From the NCBI RefSeq assembly GCF_030264295.1, contig NZ_CP127173.1, forward strand, positions 8,873,501 to 8,937,500: 64,000 nt of DNA, given 5' to 3'. The position numbers and the translations under genes are program-made. A model generated the notes under the pieces. It searched no databases. It was not told the DNA's origin and saw only the letters and a program-made list of their open reading frames with translations. Shown here one piece after another: positions 1 to 7,355 of this stretch (position 1 is the first letter of the stretch; each line of letters begins with the position of its first letter). Origin of the DNA: Amycolatopsis nalaikhensis (GTDB lineage Bacteria > Actinomycetota > Actinomycetes > Mycobacteriales > Pseudonocardiaceae).

Positions 1-674
1 CGCTGGACGTGCCCGCCCACGGCGCGACCCACGGCGAGCGCGACGACCTGGGCGTCCGCGTGTTCGCCGGGCTGGCCGAGGCGGGCCTGACCGACGGCGA
101 CGACGTCGACGCCGACCTCGCGGACCTGGTCGCTCTGCTGGCTTCGCCGACGCTGAGCATCGACGCGCTCGTGCTGGGCGAAGCACCGTGGCGGCTCCTC
201 GCGGCGGCACGGAAGACGGCGGGGGTACTCGCCGTGCAGGACGACCGGGAGCTGGTGCTGGAGCCGTCGCGCCCGGACAACCTCGTGGCGGCGGTCGTCC
301 GCATGCTCGGCGACCAGCCCGCGGGCCCGGGCGACCAGCTGCGCCTCCCCCGCGCGACATACGCGGCGGCGATGGACGCGTACGCGCGCAACGGCTACGA
401 CGCCTTCGAGCGGGCCCTCGGCGCGGCCGGGATCACCGGCCGGGCGGTGCGAGCGCTCGCCACCCTCGTGACCGCCGAGCGGTACGCCGCGGGCCAGCTG
501 GCCGCGACCGGACCGGCGGGCCGCACCCCGGTGCTGGCCTGGTTCGACACGGCGGCCGGACGGTACGCCGTGACTCCGGAGGACTCCGGTGGCGAGCCCT
601 GGGTGGTGGTCACGCCCGCGGACGGCGTCCGGCTGGCCGACCGGGTGGCGCGGCTGGTCGACGCCGCCCGCTGA
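1..674 (+). CDS. ESX secretion-associated EspG-like protein, 5' end outside window
   Basis: The reading frame is open from base 3 and has no convincing start, so the gene begins upstream of the window. About 223 residues are visible. The first ones (LDVPAHGATH) and the later block around WRLLAAARKTAGVLAVQD resemble the EspG family of actinobacteria. EspG proteins are cytosolic chaperones that hold PE/PPE or related substrates before export by an ESX (type VII) system. The gene ends 6 bases from a convergent operon with YbaB-like, CHAP and lysozyme-like genes, which fits an ESX-related locus. The family call rests on overall pattern. No catalytic motif exists to confirm it. Confidence 0.7.
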   Translation, partial: LDVPAHGATHGERDDLGVRVFAGLAEAGLTDGDDVDADLADLVALLASPTLSIDALVLGEAPWRLLAAARKTAGVLAVQDDRELVLEPSRPDNLVAAVVRMLGDQPAGPGDQLRLPRATYAAAMDAYARNGYDAFERALGAAGITGRAVRALATLVTAERYAAGQLAATGPAGRTPVLAWFDTAAGRYAVTPEDSGGEPWVVVTPADGVRLADRVARLVDAAR

Positions 675-680
675 CGGCGG

Positions 681-1028
681 TCAGGTCGCCCAGGTAGCCG
701 GGGTGAAAGAGGCCTGCGGCGACCCACCCTCTCGGCCGGCCCCGTATTCCGGCAGCAGGTCGCCCAAGACCTCACGCCCTTGCCGCAGGGCGTCGGCCCC
801 GGCTTCTTCCGCCAGGCGGCACACCACCCCGGCCAGCTCCCCGGGCGACCGGCGCAACGCCCACGGGTCGAACCGCAGGTCCACCAGCCCGCCGTGCAGG
901 TCCACGACAACCGAGACCCCGTCCCCCGCCGCGGCGGCCCGGATCGCCGCCAGCCGGGCGCCGTACCCCGGATCCGGCGCCGCCCAAGCATCCTCGGCCA
1001 GCTCGAGCGCCGTCTTCTCGTCATTCAT
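681..1028 (-). CDS. YbaB/EbfC-like small protein, ESX-associated
   Basis: A 115-residue protein, last gene of a four-gene minus-strand operon. The ATG at 1028 overlaps the TGA of the upstream gene (ATGA), so translation is probably coupled, and this decides the start over longer alternatives. The middle (SVVVDLHGGLVDLRFDP) has the strand pattern of YbaB-type nucleoid proteins, several of which (for example mycobacterial EspL) sit in ESX loci. The C-terminal tail after residue 100 is low-complexity. The function is unknown. A DNA-binding or secretion-accessory role is an inference from family and context. Confidence 0.6.
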   Translation of the reverse strand: MNDEKTALELAEDAWAAPDPGYGARLAAIRAAAAGDGVSVVVDLHGGLVDLRFDPWALRRSPGELAGVVCRLAEEAGADALRQGREVLGDLLPEYGAGREGGSPQASFTPATWAT

Positions 1029-1276
1029 TGGGCCCGCCAGCTCTCCGGCGTGGTCTCCTCGGCGGCCTCGTCCGCCGACGGCAGTCCCAAGCCCTCCACG
1101 TGCCACAACGAAGCCGTGGCACGAGCGGAAGCGGCCGCGCTCAACAGCAAGATCCGGCGAGCCAGCTCCGACGGCGCCAACCGCAACGCCGACGGCTCCA
1201 GCGTCAGCTCCTGCAGCGCCCCACCGGGCGCGACTTCCACGGCGACCACCCGGTCGGCGGCTTTCCCGGTGATCAC
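1025..1276 (-). CDS. YbaB-like small protein (first of two in tandem)
   Basis: An 83-residue protein starting at GTG 1276, which overlaps the TGA of the CHAP gene (GTGA), and ending in an ATGA overlap with the next gene. The N-terminal half (RVVAVEVAPGGALQELTLEP) has the alternating strand pattern of the YbaB/EbfC fold, followed by one helix (SELARRILLLSAAASARA) and an acidic tail. It is probably a paralogue or heterodimer partner of the following gene. No enzyme motif is visible. The start rests on the coupling overlap, because longer in-frame extensions run antisense through the CHAP coding region. Confidence 0.6.
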   Translation of the reverse strand: MITGKAADRVVAVEVAPGGALQELTLEPSALRLAPSELARRILLLSAAASARATASLWHVEGLGLPSADEAAEETTPESWRAQ

Positions 1277-2264
1277 GGGTGCACCCCGCCGTAGAACGTC
1301 GACGCCGAAAGCGTGTGCGTGTTCCGGCGGACGGCGTCCCCGGAGTTCCCCTCGATCATCGTGACCTGGTTCCCTTCGACCTTCTCGACGATGCCGATGT
1401 GCGTGCTCGTCGAGGTGTTCTGCGGCCCGGTCCCGAAGATCAGCACGTCCCCCGGCCTGGCCTGGTGCAGCGAATGCTTGCCGTACGCGTGGCCGTTGCG
1501 TTCGCCCCAGTGGTAGACGTCGCCGCTGAACGGCAGGATCGGGATCTTCACCCCGGCCTTGCGCCACATCGCCGTCGCGAAGGACGAACACCACGCCGCC
1601 GTCGGGCCGTACGGGTTCCGGTTGCTGCCCGGCGGGTTCTCGCGGGTGCCGAGTCTTTGCGCGCCGCGGCCACGACCCGGCTCCGGACCGGGTGGGTCGG
1701 GTGCGCCTCCCCCGAAGCGACGTCGTCGTGGGTCAGGTCCTTGCGCAGCTCCTGCAGCTTCTTCGCCGCCGCCTTGAGTTCGGCGTCGACGTGCCGCAGG
1801 GTCGACGCGGACTGCCGCGTGTAGTGCGGGGCCAGATCCGCCGCGTGGCCGACCGCCCGCATGAGCGCCGCCTGCGTCCCGGCCGCGACGCCCGCGTCGA
1901 GGACTTGCTTCGCCTTGGCGGTGTACTCGTCGACCAGCCGCTGCACGGCCGTGTGTCCGCTGTCCACAGTGGACGCCACGTGGGCGACGACCTTCTCCGC
2001 CGCCGCCCCGGCCGCGCCGGTGACCTTCAGTTCCTTCGTCAGTTTCGCGCTGGTGTGGCGGAATCCGTCGGCGCCGTGGCCGTGCCAGTGGTCCAGCACG
2101 GTGGCGCTTTCCTTGTGGTAGGCGTCGTGCTGGTCGTCCAGGGCGGTGGCCACCTGGTGCAGGGCGTATTCGGCGCGGACGGCGTCTTCGGCCTTCCCGG
2201 CGAGCTTGTCGCGGTGCGCGATGAGGTCGTGCGCGAACGAGCGCGCGAGTGCGGTCGTGTCCAT
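1273..2264 (-). pseudogene. Coiled-coil/WXG-like protein with C-terminal CHAP amidase domain, frameshifted
   Basis: The N-terminal 200 residues (from ATG 2264) are helical and WXG-like (VLDHWHGHGADGF). The C-terminal 125 residues form a CHAP/NlpC-type cysteine peptidase domain, with the catalytic Cys in AAWCSSF, the His in STHIGIVEKVEG and a following IEGNSGD. The two parts lie in different frames. Near 1653 the text reads as if one base were missing from GAGCTC: restoring it joins AAARK to ELGTRENPPGSNRNPYG and gives 330 residues. CHAP domains cut peptidoglycan peptides, and the WXG-like half suggests type VII export. It starts 1 base after the upstream lysozyme-like gene. It could be a real mutation, but a sequencing indel is likelier given similar events across the window. 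Confidence 0.7.
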
Positions 2265-2265
2265 G

Positions 2266-2970
2266 TCAGCTCCGGAGGGCGGCGGCGGTCGCCGTTTCGT
2301 GGTCGTGGTACGTCTTGGCGGCTTTCCGCGCCGCGTCGGCGAGTCCGTCGGCGTGCTTGCCGACGCCCTTGACCTGCCGCTGCAGGGCGAGCCCGAACCC
2401 GGCGAGCGCGTCGGCGAAGCCCGATTCCTTCCCGATCCGGCCGAAGCTTTCGTGCCCGATCTCCCGGACGTCCCGCAGCGGCTCGATCACGCCGCCCAGC
2501 GCGTCGGCGACGTGCCGGGTCCGCCGCACGTAGGCGTGCAGGACGGCGTCGTCCACCCGCAGCGCGCCGCCACCGCCCGAACCGGGCGCGGGCCGCGGCT
2601 TCGTGACGGCGTGCGCGGCCTTCCGCGCGGCGGCGAGATGGTGCTTGTACGCCCCGTTCGTGTACGTCGACCAGGGCGTGAAGTCGTGGCCGTCGCTCGA
2701 GACGCGGTTGGCGACGCGGGCGTTGGTGGCCGGGTCGAACAGCTCGTCGTTCGTCTTCAGGTGGTACTGGTGACGCCGCTCGGGGCCGAGCGCGCCCAGC
2801 ATGTTGATCTGCCACAGGCCGTAGGAGTCGTCGGGCGGGGTGGCGTTGTGCGCGGTCGTGCGCCCGCCGGACTCGGCCAGCGCGACGGCGACCGCCGTGG
2901 TCAGGCCCTGGCCGCGGAACCCGGCCGCGTACGCGTGCCGCGCGATCTGCTCGGCGCTCAGCTTCGTCAT
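2266..2970 (-). CDS. Lysozyme/transglycosylase-like ESX-associated protein
   Basis: 234 residues from ATG 2970 (MTKLSAEQIARHAY). The first 130 residues match the lysozyme-like transglycosylase fold: VALAESGGRT carries the probable catalytic Glu, and DDSYGLWQINM is the typical SYGLWQ motif. A Gly-rich linker near residue 137 (PGSGGGG) leads to a helical C-terminal domain that could be the WXG-type export part. There is no Sec signal, consistent with type VII export. It heads the operon with the CHAP protein, so the locus encodes two different wall-cutting activities. The upstream in-frame extension has no ribosome site and was left out. Confidence 0.7.
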   Translation of the reverse strand: MTKLSAEQIARHAYAAGFRGQGLTTAVAVALAESGGRTTAHNATPPDDSYGLWQINMLGALGPERRHQYHLKTNDELFDPATNARVANRVSSDGHDFTPWSTYTNGAYKHHLAAARKAAHAVTKPRPAPGSGGGGALRVDDAVLHAYVRRTRHVADALGGVIEPLRDVREIGHESFGRIGKESGFADALAGFGLALQRQVKGVGKHADGLADAARKAAKTYHDHETATAAALRS

Positions 2971-3110
2971 GGTTCGACCTTGACCGTCCGGGTACCCGCC
3001 CCGGTAGCCGCGCTGCACGCCGGGACAACCCGAGTGCACGCCCGGCTCAACCTCCGGGGCCGCTCACCCGTACTGCTCACCGGATGGACCTGCGACGAGG
3101 GGATGCACGG

Positions 3111-3611
3111 ATGCGCGGCACCGGAGTGGTGACCCTGCTGGGGTCGGCGCTGGTCACGGCGGCGTGTTCGGTCCCGCGGACGACGACGCCGAGCCCGATC
3201 GCCGAGCCGGCGCCGCTGACCGCGCCGACCGCCTCGACCACGCCCACCACCACGCCGCCGCCGTCCCCGCCGTGCGCGGTCACGACCGGCGCGTGCGTGA
3301 GCCTGGCCCAGCGGCTGGCCTGGCTGCTGCGCGACGGCCGGGTGGTCCGCGGCCCGGTCCCGGCCGGGTTCGGCCCGCCCGACCAGGCGACCCCGGCCGG
3401 GTCGTTCCACGTCGTCTGGAAGGACCGCGAGCACCGCAGCAGCGTCTACGGCACGGACATGCCCAACTCGGTGTTCTTCGCCGCCGGCGGCATCGCCTTC
3501 CACGCCGGGCCGCTGGACGCGCCGTCGCACGGCTGCGTGCACCTCGGCGACGCCGATTCGGCGGCGTTCTTCGACGGACTGGCCGTCGGGGACGCGGTGG
3601 AGGTCCGGTAG
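3111..3611 (+). CDS. L,D-transpeptidase (YkuD family) lipoprotein
   Basis: 166 residues. The N-terminus is a lipoprotein signal (VVTLLGSALVTAACS), with the lipidated Cys about residue 19, then a Pro/Thr-rich linker to about residue 55. The catalytic domain ends with the YkuD signature HAGPLDAPSHGCVHL, where SHGCVH holds the nucleophilic Cys. Members form 3-3 peptide cross-links in peptidoglycan or hydrolyse related bonds outside the membrane. ATG 3111 is preferred because it begins directly at the signal peptide; an in-frame ATG at 3084 would add nine charged residues. The domain is short for an L,D-transpeptidase but complete in its core. Confidence 0.85.
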   Translation: MRGTGVVTLLGSALVTAACSVPRTTTPSPIAEPAPLTAPTASTTPTTTPPPSPPCAVTTGACVSLAQRLAWLLRDGRVVRGPVPAGFGPPDQATPAGSFHVVWKDREHRSSVYGTDMPNSVFFAAGGIAFHAGPLDAPSHGCVHLGDADSAAFFDGLAVGDAVEVR

Positions 3612-3623
3612 GGTCGCTCCCTG

Positions 3624-4400
3624 TTGGACACTCCCACCGTCGTTTCCCGGCTGCGCGCCGCGGGTTGCGTGTTCGCCGAGGACGAGGCCGATCTCCTCGT
3701 CGCCGCGGCCGCGACGCCCGCGGAACTCGACGCGCTGGTGGAAAGCCGCGTCGCCGGGCTGCCGCTGGAGCACCTGCTCGGCTGGGCGGAGTTCCACGGC
3801 CTGCGGATCACCGTGGGGCCCGGGGTGTTCGTCCCCCGGCACCGGACGGAGTTCCTGGTCGACGTCGCCGTCTCGCTCGCCCCGCCGGAGCCCGTGGTGC
3901 TGGACCTGTGCTGCGGCTCGGGGGCGCTCGGCGCCGCGTTCGCCGCCGCACACCGGCCGCGTGAGCTGCACGCCGCCGACGTCGAACCCGCTGCCGTCGC
4001 GTGCGCTCGCGTGAACCTCCCCGACGCCCACGTCCACGAGGGCGATCTCTACGACGCATTGCCGGATTCGCTGCGCGGCCGCGTCGACGTCCTCCTGGCG
4101 AACGTGCCGTACGTCCCTTCGGACGCCGTCGAGACCATGCCTCCGGAGGCTCGGCTGCACGAACCCCTCGTCGCGCTCGACGGCGGCGCCGACGGCCTCG
4201 ACCTCGCGCGCCGGGTCGCCGCGGGGGCTCCGCGCTGGCTGGCACCGGGTGGGACGGTCCTCGTGGAGTCGGGCGAACGGCAGGCTCCGGTCCTCGCGGA
4301 CGTCTTCGCCGCCGCCGGGTTGACGCCGCGGGTCCACGAGTCCGAGGACCTCGGCGCCACGGTCGTCACCGGCACGGCGCCGGTTCACCCGCACGCGTGA
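3624..4400 (+). CDS. PrmC/HemK-related protein-(glutamine-N5) methyltransferase
   Basis: 258 residues from a TTG at 3624, 12 bases after the previous stop. A PrmC-type N-terminal helical part (SRVAGLPLEHLLGWAEFHGL, then VFVPRHRTEFLV) precedes an SAM-binding Rossmann domain with LDLCCGSGALG near residue 95. Where true PrmC has NPPY, this protein has NVPY near residue 154. That change is seen in a PrmC-related actinobacterial subfamily whose substrate is not established. It probably methylates a glutamine in an unknown protein. It is not the housekeeping prmC next to prfA. Confidence 0.8.
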   Translation: MDTPTVVSRLRAAGCVFAEDEADLLVAAAATPAELDALVESRVAGLPLEHLLGWAEFHGLRITVGPGVFVPRHRTEFLVDVAVSLAPPEPVVLDLCCGSGALGAAFAAAHRPRELHAADVEPAAVACARVNLPDAHVHEGDLYDALPDSLRGRVDVLLANVPYVPSDAVETMPPEARLHEPLVALDGGADGLDLARRVAAGAPRWLAPGGTVLVESGERQAPVLADVFAAAGLTPRVHESEDLGATVVTGTAPVHPHA

Positions 4401-4410
4401 CAGACTCGAT

Positions 4411-4440
4411 CTCACGTTCCAGGGTCCGCGGACGTCTACC
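4411..4440 (+). promoter_or_regulatory. ECF-type promoter of the sigma/ogt operon (copy A)
   Basis: The intergenic sequence holds CTCACGTT then GACGTCTACC, 30 bases in all. The same layout with identical spacing recurs at 6177-6206. CGATCTCACGTT (from 4407) and GGACGTCTACCGGGT are shared exactly. TCACGTT would be the -35 and CGTCTA (4433-4438) the -10. The predicted transcription start falls on or next to the GTG at 4445, so the mRNA would be leaderless. Control by the sigma factor encoded just downstream is an inference. Confidence 0.7.
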
Positions 4441-4444
4441 GGGT

Positions 4445-4927
4445 GTGATCGTGAAACCGTTCGAGCAGATCGTGGCCGAGCACGGGCCGATGGTCCTCCG
4501 GGTCTGCCGGGCCGTGCTCGGGCCCGCCGACGCCGAAGACGCCTGGTCGGAGACCTTCCTGTCGGCGCTGAAGGCGTACCCGGAGCTGCCCGCCGACGCG
4601 AACGTCCAAGCCTGGCTCGTCACGATCGCGCACCGCAAGGCCGTCGACGTCACCCGCGCGCGGGCCCGCCACCCGGTGCCGGTCCGCGAAGTCCCGGACC
4701 GGCCGGGGCGCACCGAGGCGTGGGACAACGAACTGTGGGACGCACTGGCCCGGCTCCCGGACAAGCAACGTACTGCCGTGGCCTACCACTACCTGGCCGG
4801 GCTCCCCTACCGCGAGATCGCGGAGATCACCGGGGGCAGCACGGACGCCGCCCGCCGCGCGGCCGCCGACGGCATCAAGGCCCTGCGGGCCACCTACTCC
4901 CCGAGCTTGGAAGGAGCGCGCTCATGA
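4445..4927 (+). CDS. ECF-family RNA polymerase sigma factor
   Basis: 160 residues with sigma region 2 (residues about 8-70, PADAEDAWSETFLSALKAYP) and region 4 (about 100-155, ALARLPDKQRTAVAYHYLAG then the helix-turn-helix GLPYREIAEITGGSTDAARR). There is no anti-sigma gene next to it. Its stop overlaps the ogt start (ATGA). GTG 4445 is chosen because it lies exactly as far from the promoter motif as the ATG of the oxygenase gene lies from its copy. Context suggests it controls DNA-alkylation repair genes. No sensory partner is visible, so how it is activated is unknown. Confidence 0.85.
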   Translation: MIVKPFEQIVAEHGPMVLRVCRAVLGPADAEDAWSETFLSALKAYPELPADANVQAWLVTIAHRKAVDVTRARARHPVPVREVPDRPGRTEAWDNELWDALARLPDKQRTAVAYHYLAGLPYREIAEITGGSTDAARRAAADGIKALRATYSPSLEGARS

Positions 4928-5520
4928 CGGACATGTTCTGGCCTGTGCAGGGCGACTACATCCTCAACCCCGACCCCATGCACGAGCGACTGGTGGCCGC
5001 CGCCGAGCGCGACGGGCTGCTGGACGTCACCTACCGCACGGTCGACAGCCCGGTCGGCACCCTGCTGCTGGCGGCGACCGAGCGCGGCCTGGTCAAGGTG
5101 GCGTTCGCCAGCCAGGACCACGACGCGGTGCTGGTGGCGCTGGCGGCGGAGATCAGCCCGCGGATCCTGCGCACCCCGGCCCGCCTCGACCCGGCCGTCC
5201 GCCAGCTCGAGGAGTACTTCGCGGGCAAGCGGAAGACCTTCGACGTCCCGCTGGACCTGCGGCTGGCCCGCGGGTTCCGCCTCTCGGTGCTGGAGCACCT
5301 GCCGGAGATCGCCTACGGCCACACGGAAAGCTACGCCGAGGTCGCGGCGGCCACGGGCAGCCCGAAGGCGGTCCGCGCGGTCGGCACGGCGTGCGCGCGC
5401 AACCCGCTGCCGGTGGTGGTGCCGTGCCACCGGGTGGTCCGGTCGGACGGGTCGTACGGCCAGTACGCGGGCGGCGAGGAGGCCAAGCGGGTCCTGCTCA
5501 CGCTGGAAGCGGCGGCGTGA
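4924..5520 (+). CDS. ogt: Methylated-DNA--protein-cysteine methyltransferase
   Basis: 198 residues, translationally coupled to the sigma factor. An N-terminal ribonuclease-H-like part (TVDSPVGTLLLAATERGLVK) is followed by the DNA-binding catalytic domain, with the helix-turn-helix SYAEVAAATGSPKAVRAVG and the active-site motif VPCHRVV (Cys about residue 167). It transfers alkyl groups from O6-alkylguanine to its own cysteine and is used up in the process. The first 35 residues (MFWPVQGDYILNPDP...) are extra compared with minimal Ogt proteins. A second, shorter Ogt lies at 7352. The pair would give two repair suicide enzymes in one regulon. Confidence 0.9.
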   Translation: MTDMFWPVQGDYILNPDPMHERLVAAAERDGLLDVTYRTVDSPVGTLLLAATERGLVKVAFASQDHDAVLVALAAEISPRILRTPARLDPAVRQLEEYFAGKRKTFDVPLDLRLARGFRLSVLEHLPEIAYGHTESYAEVAAATGSPKAVRAVGTACARNPLPVVVPCHRVVRSDGSYGQYAGGEEAKRVLLTLEAAA

Positions 5521-6133
5521 CCGGGAGCTTGCGGTCCAGCAACTTCATGAGGGCGGCGAAGGCGGCCGCGAGGACGACGACCAGCAGCGCGTTGCGCACC
5601 GCGTCCCCGAGGCCGAGCTTCCCCGCGTCGAGGAACGGGTACGGGTACCAGTGCGTGAACGCACCCTGGACGAAGATGTAGAGCAGCCACAGCAAGGGCC
5701 ACGCGAAGGCGGCGAAGACGGTGCCCCAGGTGACGCGCGGCCGCGGGCCGAACAGCAGCCACGCGGGCACGGTCGCCCACGGCGAGACGTAGTGGAACCC
5801 GATGGTGGCGGCCAGCGCGGCACCGGTCAGGTGCACTTGCGGAGCGAGGACGATCGCGTAGACGAGCCCCGTGATGAGAATGCCGAGCAGGGCATCGAGC
5901 CGCACGACCCGCCACAGGCGGCCGTCGGCGAGCGGGTTCACGGCCAGCACTCTCGATGGTGAAGTAGCTGAACAGCCGCACGCCGACGCCCAGCGAGGTG
6001 CCGGTCTGCCCGGAGTTGCGTCCGCGCCGCCGGTGAAGAGCAGCACGAGCTGGATCACCAGCGAAACCACGACAACGGCCGCGATGACGGCGTGCCACCA
6101 CCGCGACCCGACGGTCGTCTTGCCACCGATCAT
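5498..6133 (-). CDS. Pr6Pr-family membrane protein with an out-of-frame patch
   Basis: 211 residues as it stands, with about five or six membrane helices (for example WWHAVIAAVVVVSLVIQLVL and AFAWPLLWLLYIFVQGAF). It matches the Pr6Pr family (GFHYVSPWATVPAWLLFGP, HWYPYPFLDAGKLG). Between about 5945 and 6018 the frame encodes an unlikely Pro/Arg/Cys-rich stretch, while the next frame encodes the expected NSGQTGTSLGVGVRLFSYF followed by TIES. So there appear to be two compensating indels, with some residues lost at the second one. The reading frame stays open, but the second helix would be destroyed. The function of the family is unknown. The gene converges on ogt with a 23-base overlap. Confidence 0.65.
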   Translation of the reverse strand: MIGGKTTVGSRWWHAVIAAVVVVSLVIQLVLLFTGGADATPGRPAPRWASACGCSATSPSRVLAVNPLADGRLWRVVRLDALLGILITGLVYAIVLAPQVHLTGAALAATIGFHYVSPWATVPAWLLFGPRPRVTWGTVFAAFAWPLLWLLYIFVQGAFTHWYPYPFLDAGKLGLGDAVRNALLVVVLAAAFAALMKLLDRKLPVTPPLPA

Positions 6134-6176
6134 GGGTTCGAAGCCAACCCGGGAAACACCGATTCGCCGGTCCGAT

Positions 6177-6206
6177 CTCACGTTTCACCCGGCCGGGACG
6201 TCTACC
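6177..6206 (+). promoter_or_regulatory. ECF-type promoter of the oxygenase operon (copy B)
   Basis: Second copy of the motif at 4411-4440: CTCACGTT, then GACGTCTACC at the same spacing, with CGATCTCACGTT and GGACGTCTACCGGGT matching exactly. The -10 element CGTCTA is at 6199-6204, and the ATG at 6211 lies where transcription should start, so this transcript is also expected to be leaderless. It lies in the divergent space between the Pr6Pr gene and the 2OG oxygenase gene, so the match cannot be due to shared coding sequence. Confidence 0.7.
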
Positions 6207-6210
6207 GGGT

Positions 6211-6924
6211 ATGAGCACCTTCGAAAACCGCGTCGCGGCCGCCGACTGGGAAGCCGTGGCCGCCGAGGTCGACGACTACGGCTGCGCGCTCCTGCCCCCG
6301 CTGCTCACCCCAGCCGAATGCGCGGAGCTCGTCGCCCTGTGGGACGAGCCGGAGCGGTTCCGGGCGACGGTGAACTTGCGACGCCACCGCTTCGGGGACA
6401 ACGGCGACTACCGCTACTTCGCCGAGCCGTTCCCGGAGCCGGTGCAGAGGCTTCGCCAGGCGCTCTACTCACGCCTGCTGCCGATCGCCCGCGACTGGCA
6501 CGCTCGTCTGGGCCGAGAGGCGGAGTGGCCATCCACATTGGACGAGTGGCTGACGATCTGCCACGACGCGGGCCAGCCGCGTCCGACACCGATCCTGCTG
6601 CGGTACGAGAAGGGCGGTTGGAACGCCCTGCACCGGGACCTGTACGGCGACAAGGTGTTCCCGCTGCAGGTGGTGATCAACCTGAACGAGCCGGGCACCG
6701 ACCACACGGGCGGCGAGTTCCTGCTGGTCGAGCAGCGCCCTCGGGCGCAATCGCGCGGAACGGCAACGCTCATCCCCCGCGGCCACGGCTTGGTGTTCAC
6801 GACCCGCGACCGGCCGGTCCGCTCAGCACGAGGCTGGTCAGCGGCCCCGGTCCGCCACGGAGTCTCGGCGGTCCGGTCGGGGGTTCGCCACACACTCGGC
6901 CTCGTCTTCCACGACGCAGCATGA
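6211..6924 (+). CDS. 2OG-Fe(II) oxygenase, probable alkylation-repair regulon member
   Basis: 237 residues. The double-stranded beta-helix iron site is visible: HRD (His about 141, Asp about 143) in ALHRDLYGDKVFP, a distal His in VRHGVSAVR (about 216), and the 2-oxoglutarate-binding Arg in GVRHTLGLVF. The N-terminal half (DDYGCALLPPLLTPAEC) is typical of the prolyl-hydroxylase/AlkB-like superfamily. It shares its promoter motif with the sigma/ogt unit and is coupled by ATGA to the next gene, which is coupled to a second ogt. Oxidative removal of alkyl groups, from DNA or protein, is therefore the favoured but unproven role. Confidence 0.8.
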   Translation: MSTFENRVAAADWEAVAAEVDDYGCALLPPLLTPAECAELVALWDEPERFRATVNLRRHRFGDNGDYRYFAEPFPEPVQRLRQALYSRLLPIARDWHARLGREAEWPSTLDEWLTICHDAGQPRPTPILLRYEKGGWNALHRDLYGDKVFPLQVVINLNEPGTDHTGGEFLLVEQRPRAQSRGTATLIPRGHGLVFTTRDRPVRSARGWSAAPVRHGVSAVRSGVRHTLGLVFHDAA

Positions 6925-7355
6925 GAGCGGCGCGCGGCACCCATCGGCCGCTTGACTTCGACCCAGGACTCGACATGACAGCCGAAGAACTGGCCGCCGT
7001 GCTGCGGCTGATGGGCCCGGCCCGCCACGCGGTGATCGGCACGGCAACCGACCCGACCTCTCGGGCCGACGGCGCCCGTATCGCCGCGGCGTGGGACGGC
7101 GACGTACTGGCAACGGTGACGTGGCCGGAGACAGCAGCGTCGTGGCTGCGCCAAGCCCGCCGGTTCGCGAGCCCGGACCCGGACGTCTGGGTGGTCTGCG
7201 CCACCCCGGCAGGTTGGACCGGAATGACCCACCGGCTGCGGCAATCGACCACGTGGAGTCCACATCGGACGATCGTCACGTCGGCGCTGGCGGACTTCCG
7301 TCTGCCCGGCATCCGCGGCACCCGCCCGGACGGCACAACCTGGGAGAACCGATGA
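6921..7355 (+). CDS. Small protein of unknown function between oxygenase and ogt genes
   Basis: 144 residues, overlapping both neighbours by ATGA, so it is certainly part of the operon. It is predicted to be soluble with no signal peptide. It has an alternating strand/helix pattern (ARHAVIGTATDP, GDVLATVTWPETAASWLRQA, PDVWVVCATPAGWTGM) and a short central repeat-like half pattern reminiscent of a periplasmic-binding-protein lobe. I do not recognise a family with confidence. The tight coupling suggests it works with the oxygenase or the Ogt, for example as a DNA- or protein-handling partner. Confidence 0.7.
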   Translation: MRAARGTHRPLDFDPGLDMTAEELAAVLRLMGPARHAVIGTATDPTSRADGARIAAAWDGDVLATVTWPETAASWLRQARRFASPDPDVWVVCATPAGWTGMTHRLRQSTTWSPHRTIVTSALADFRLPGIRGTRPDGTTWENR

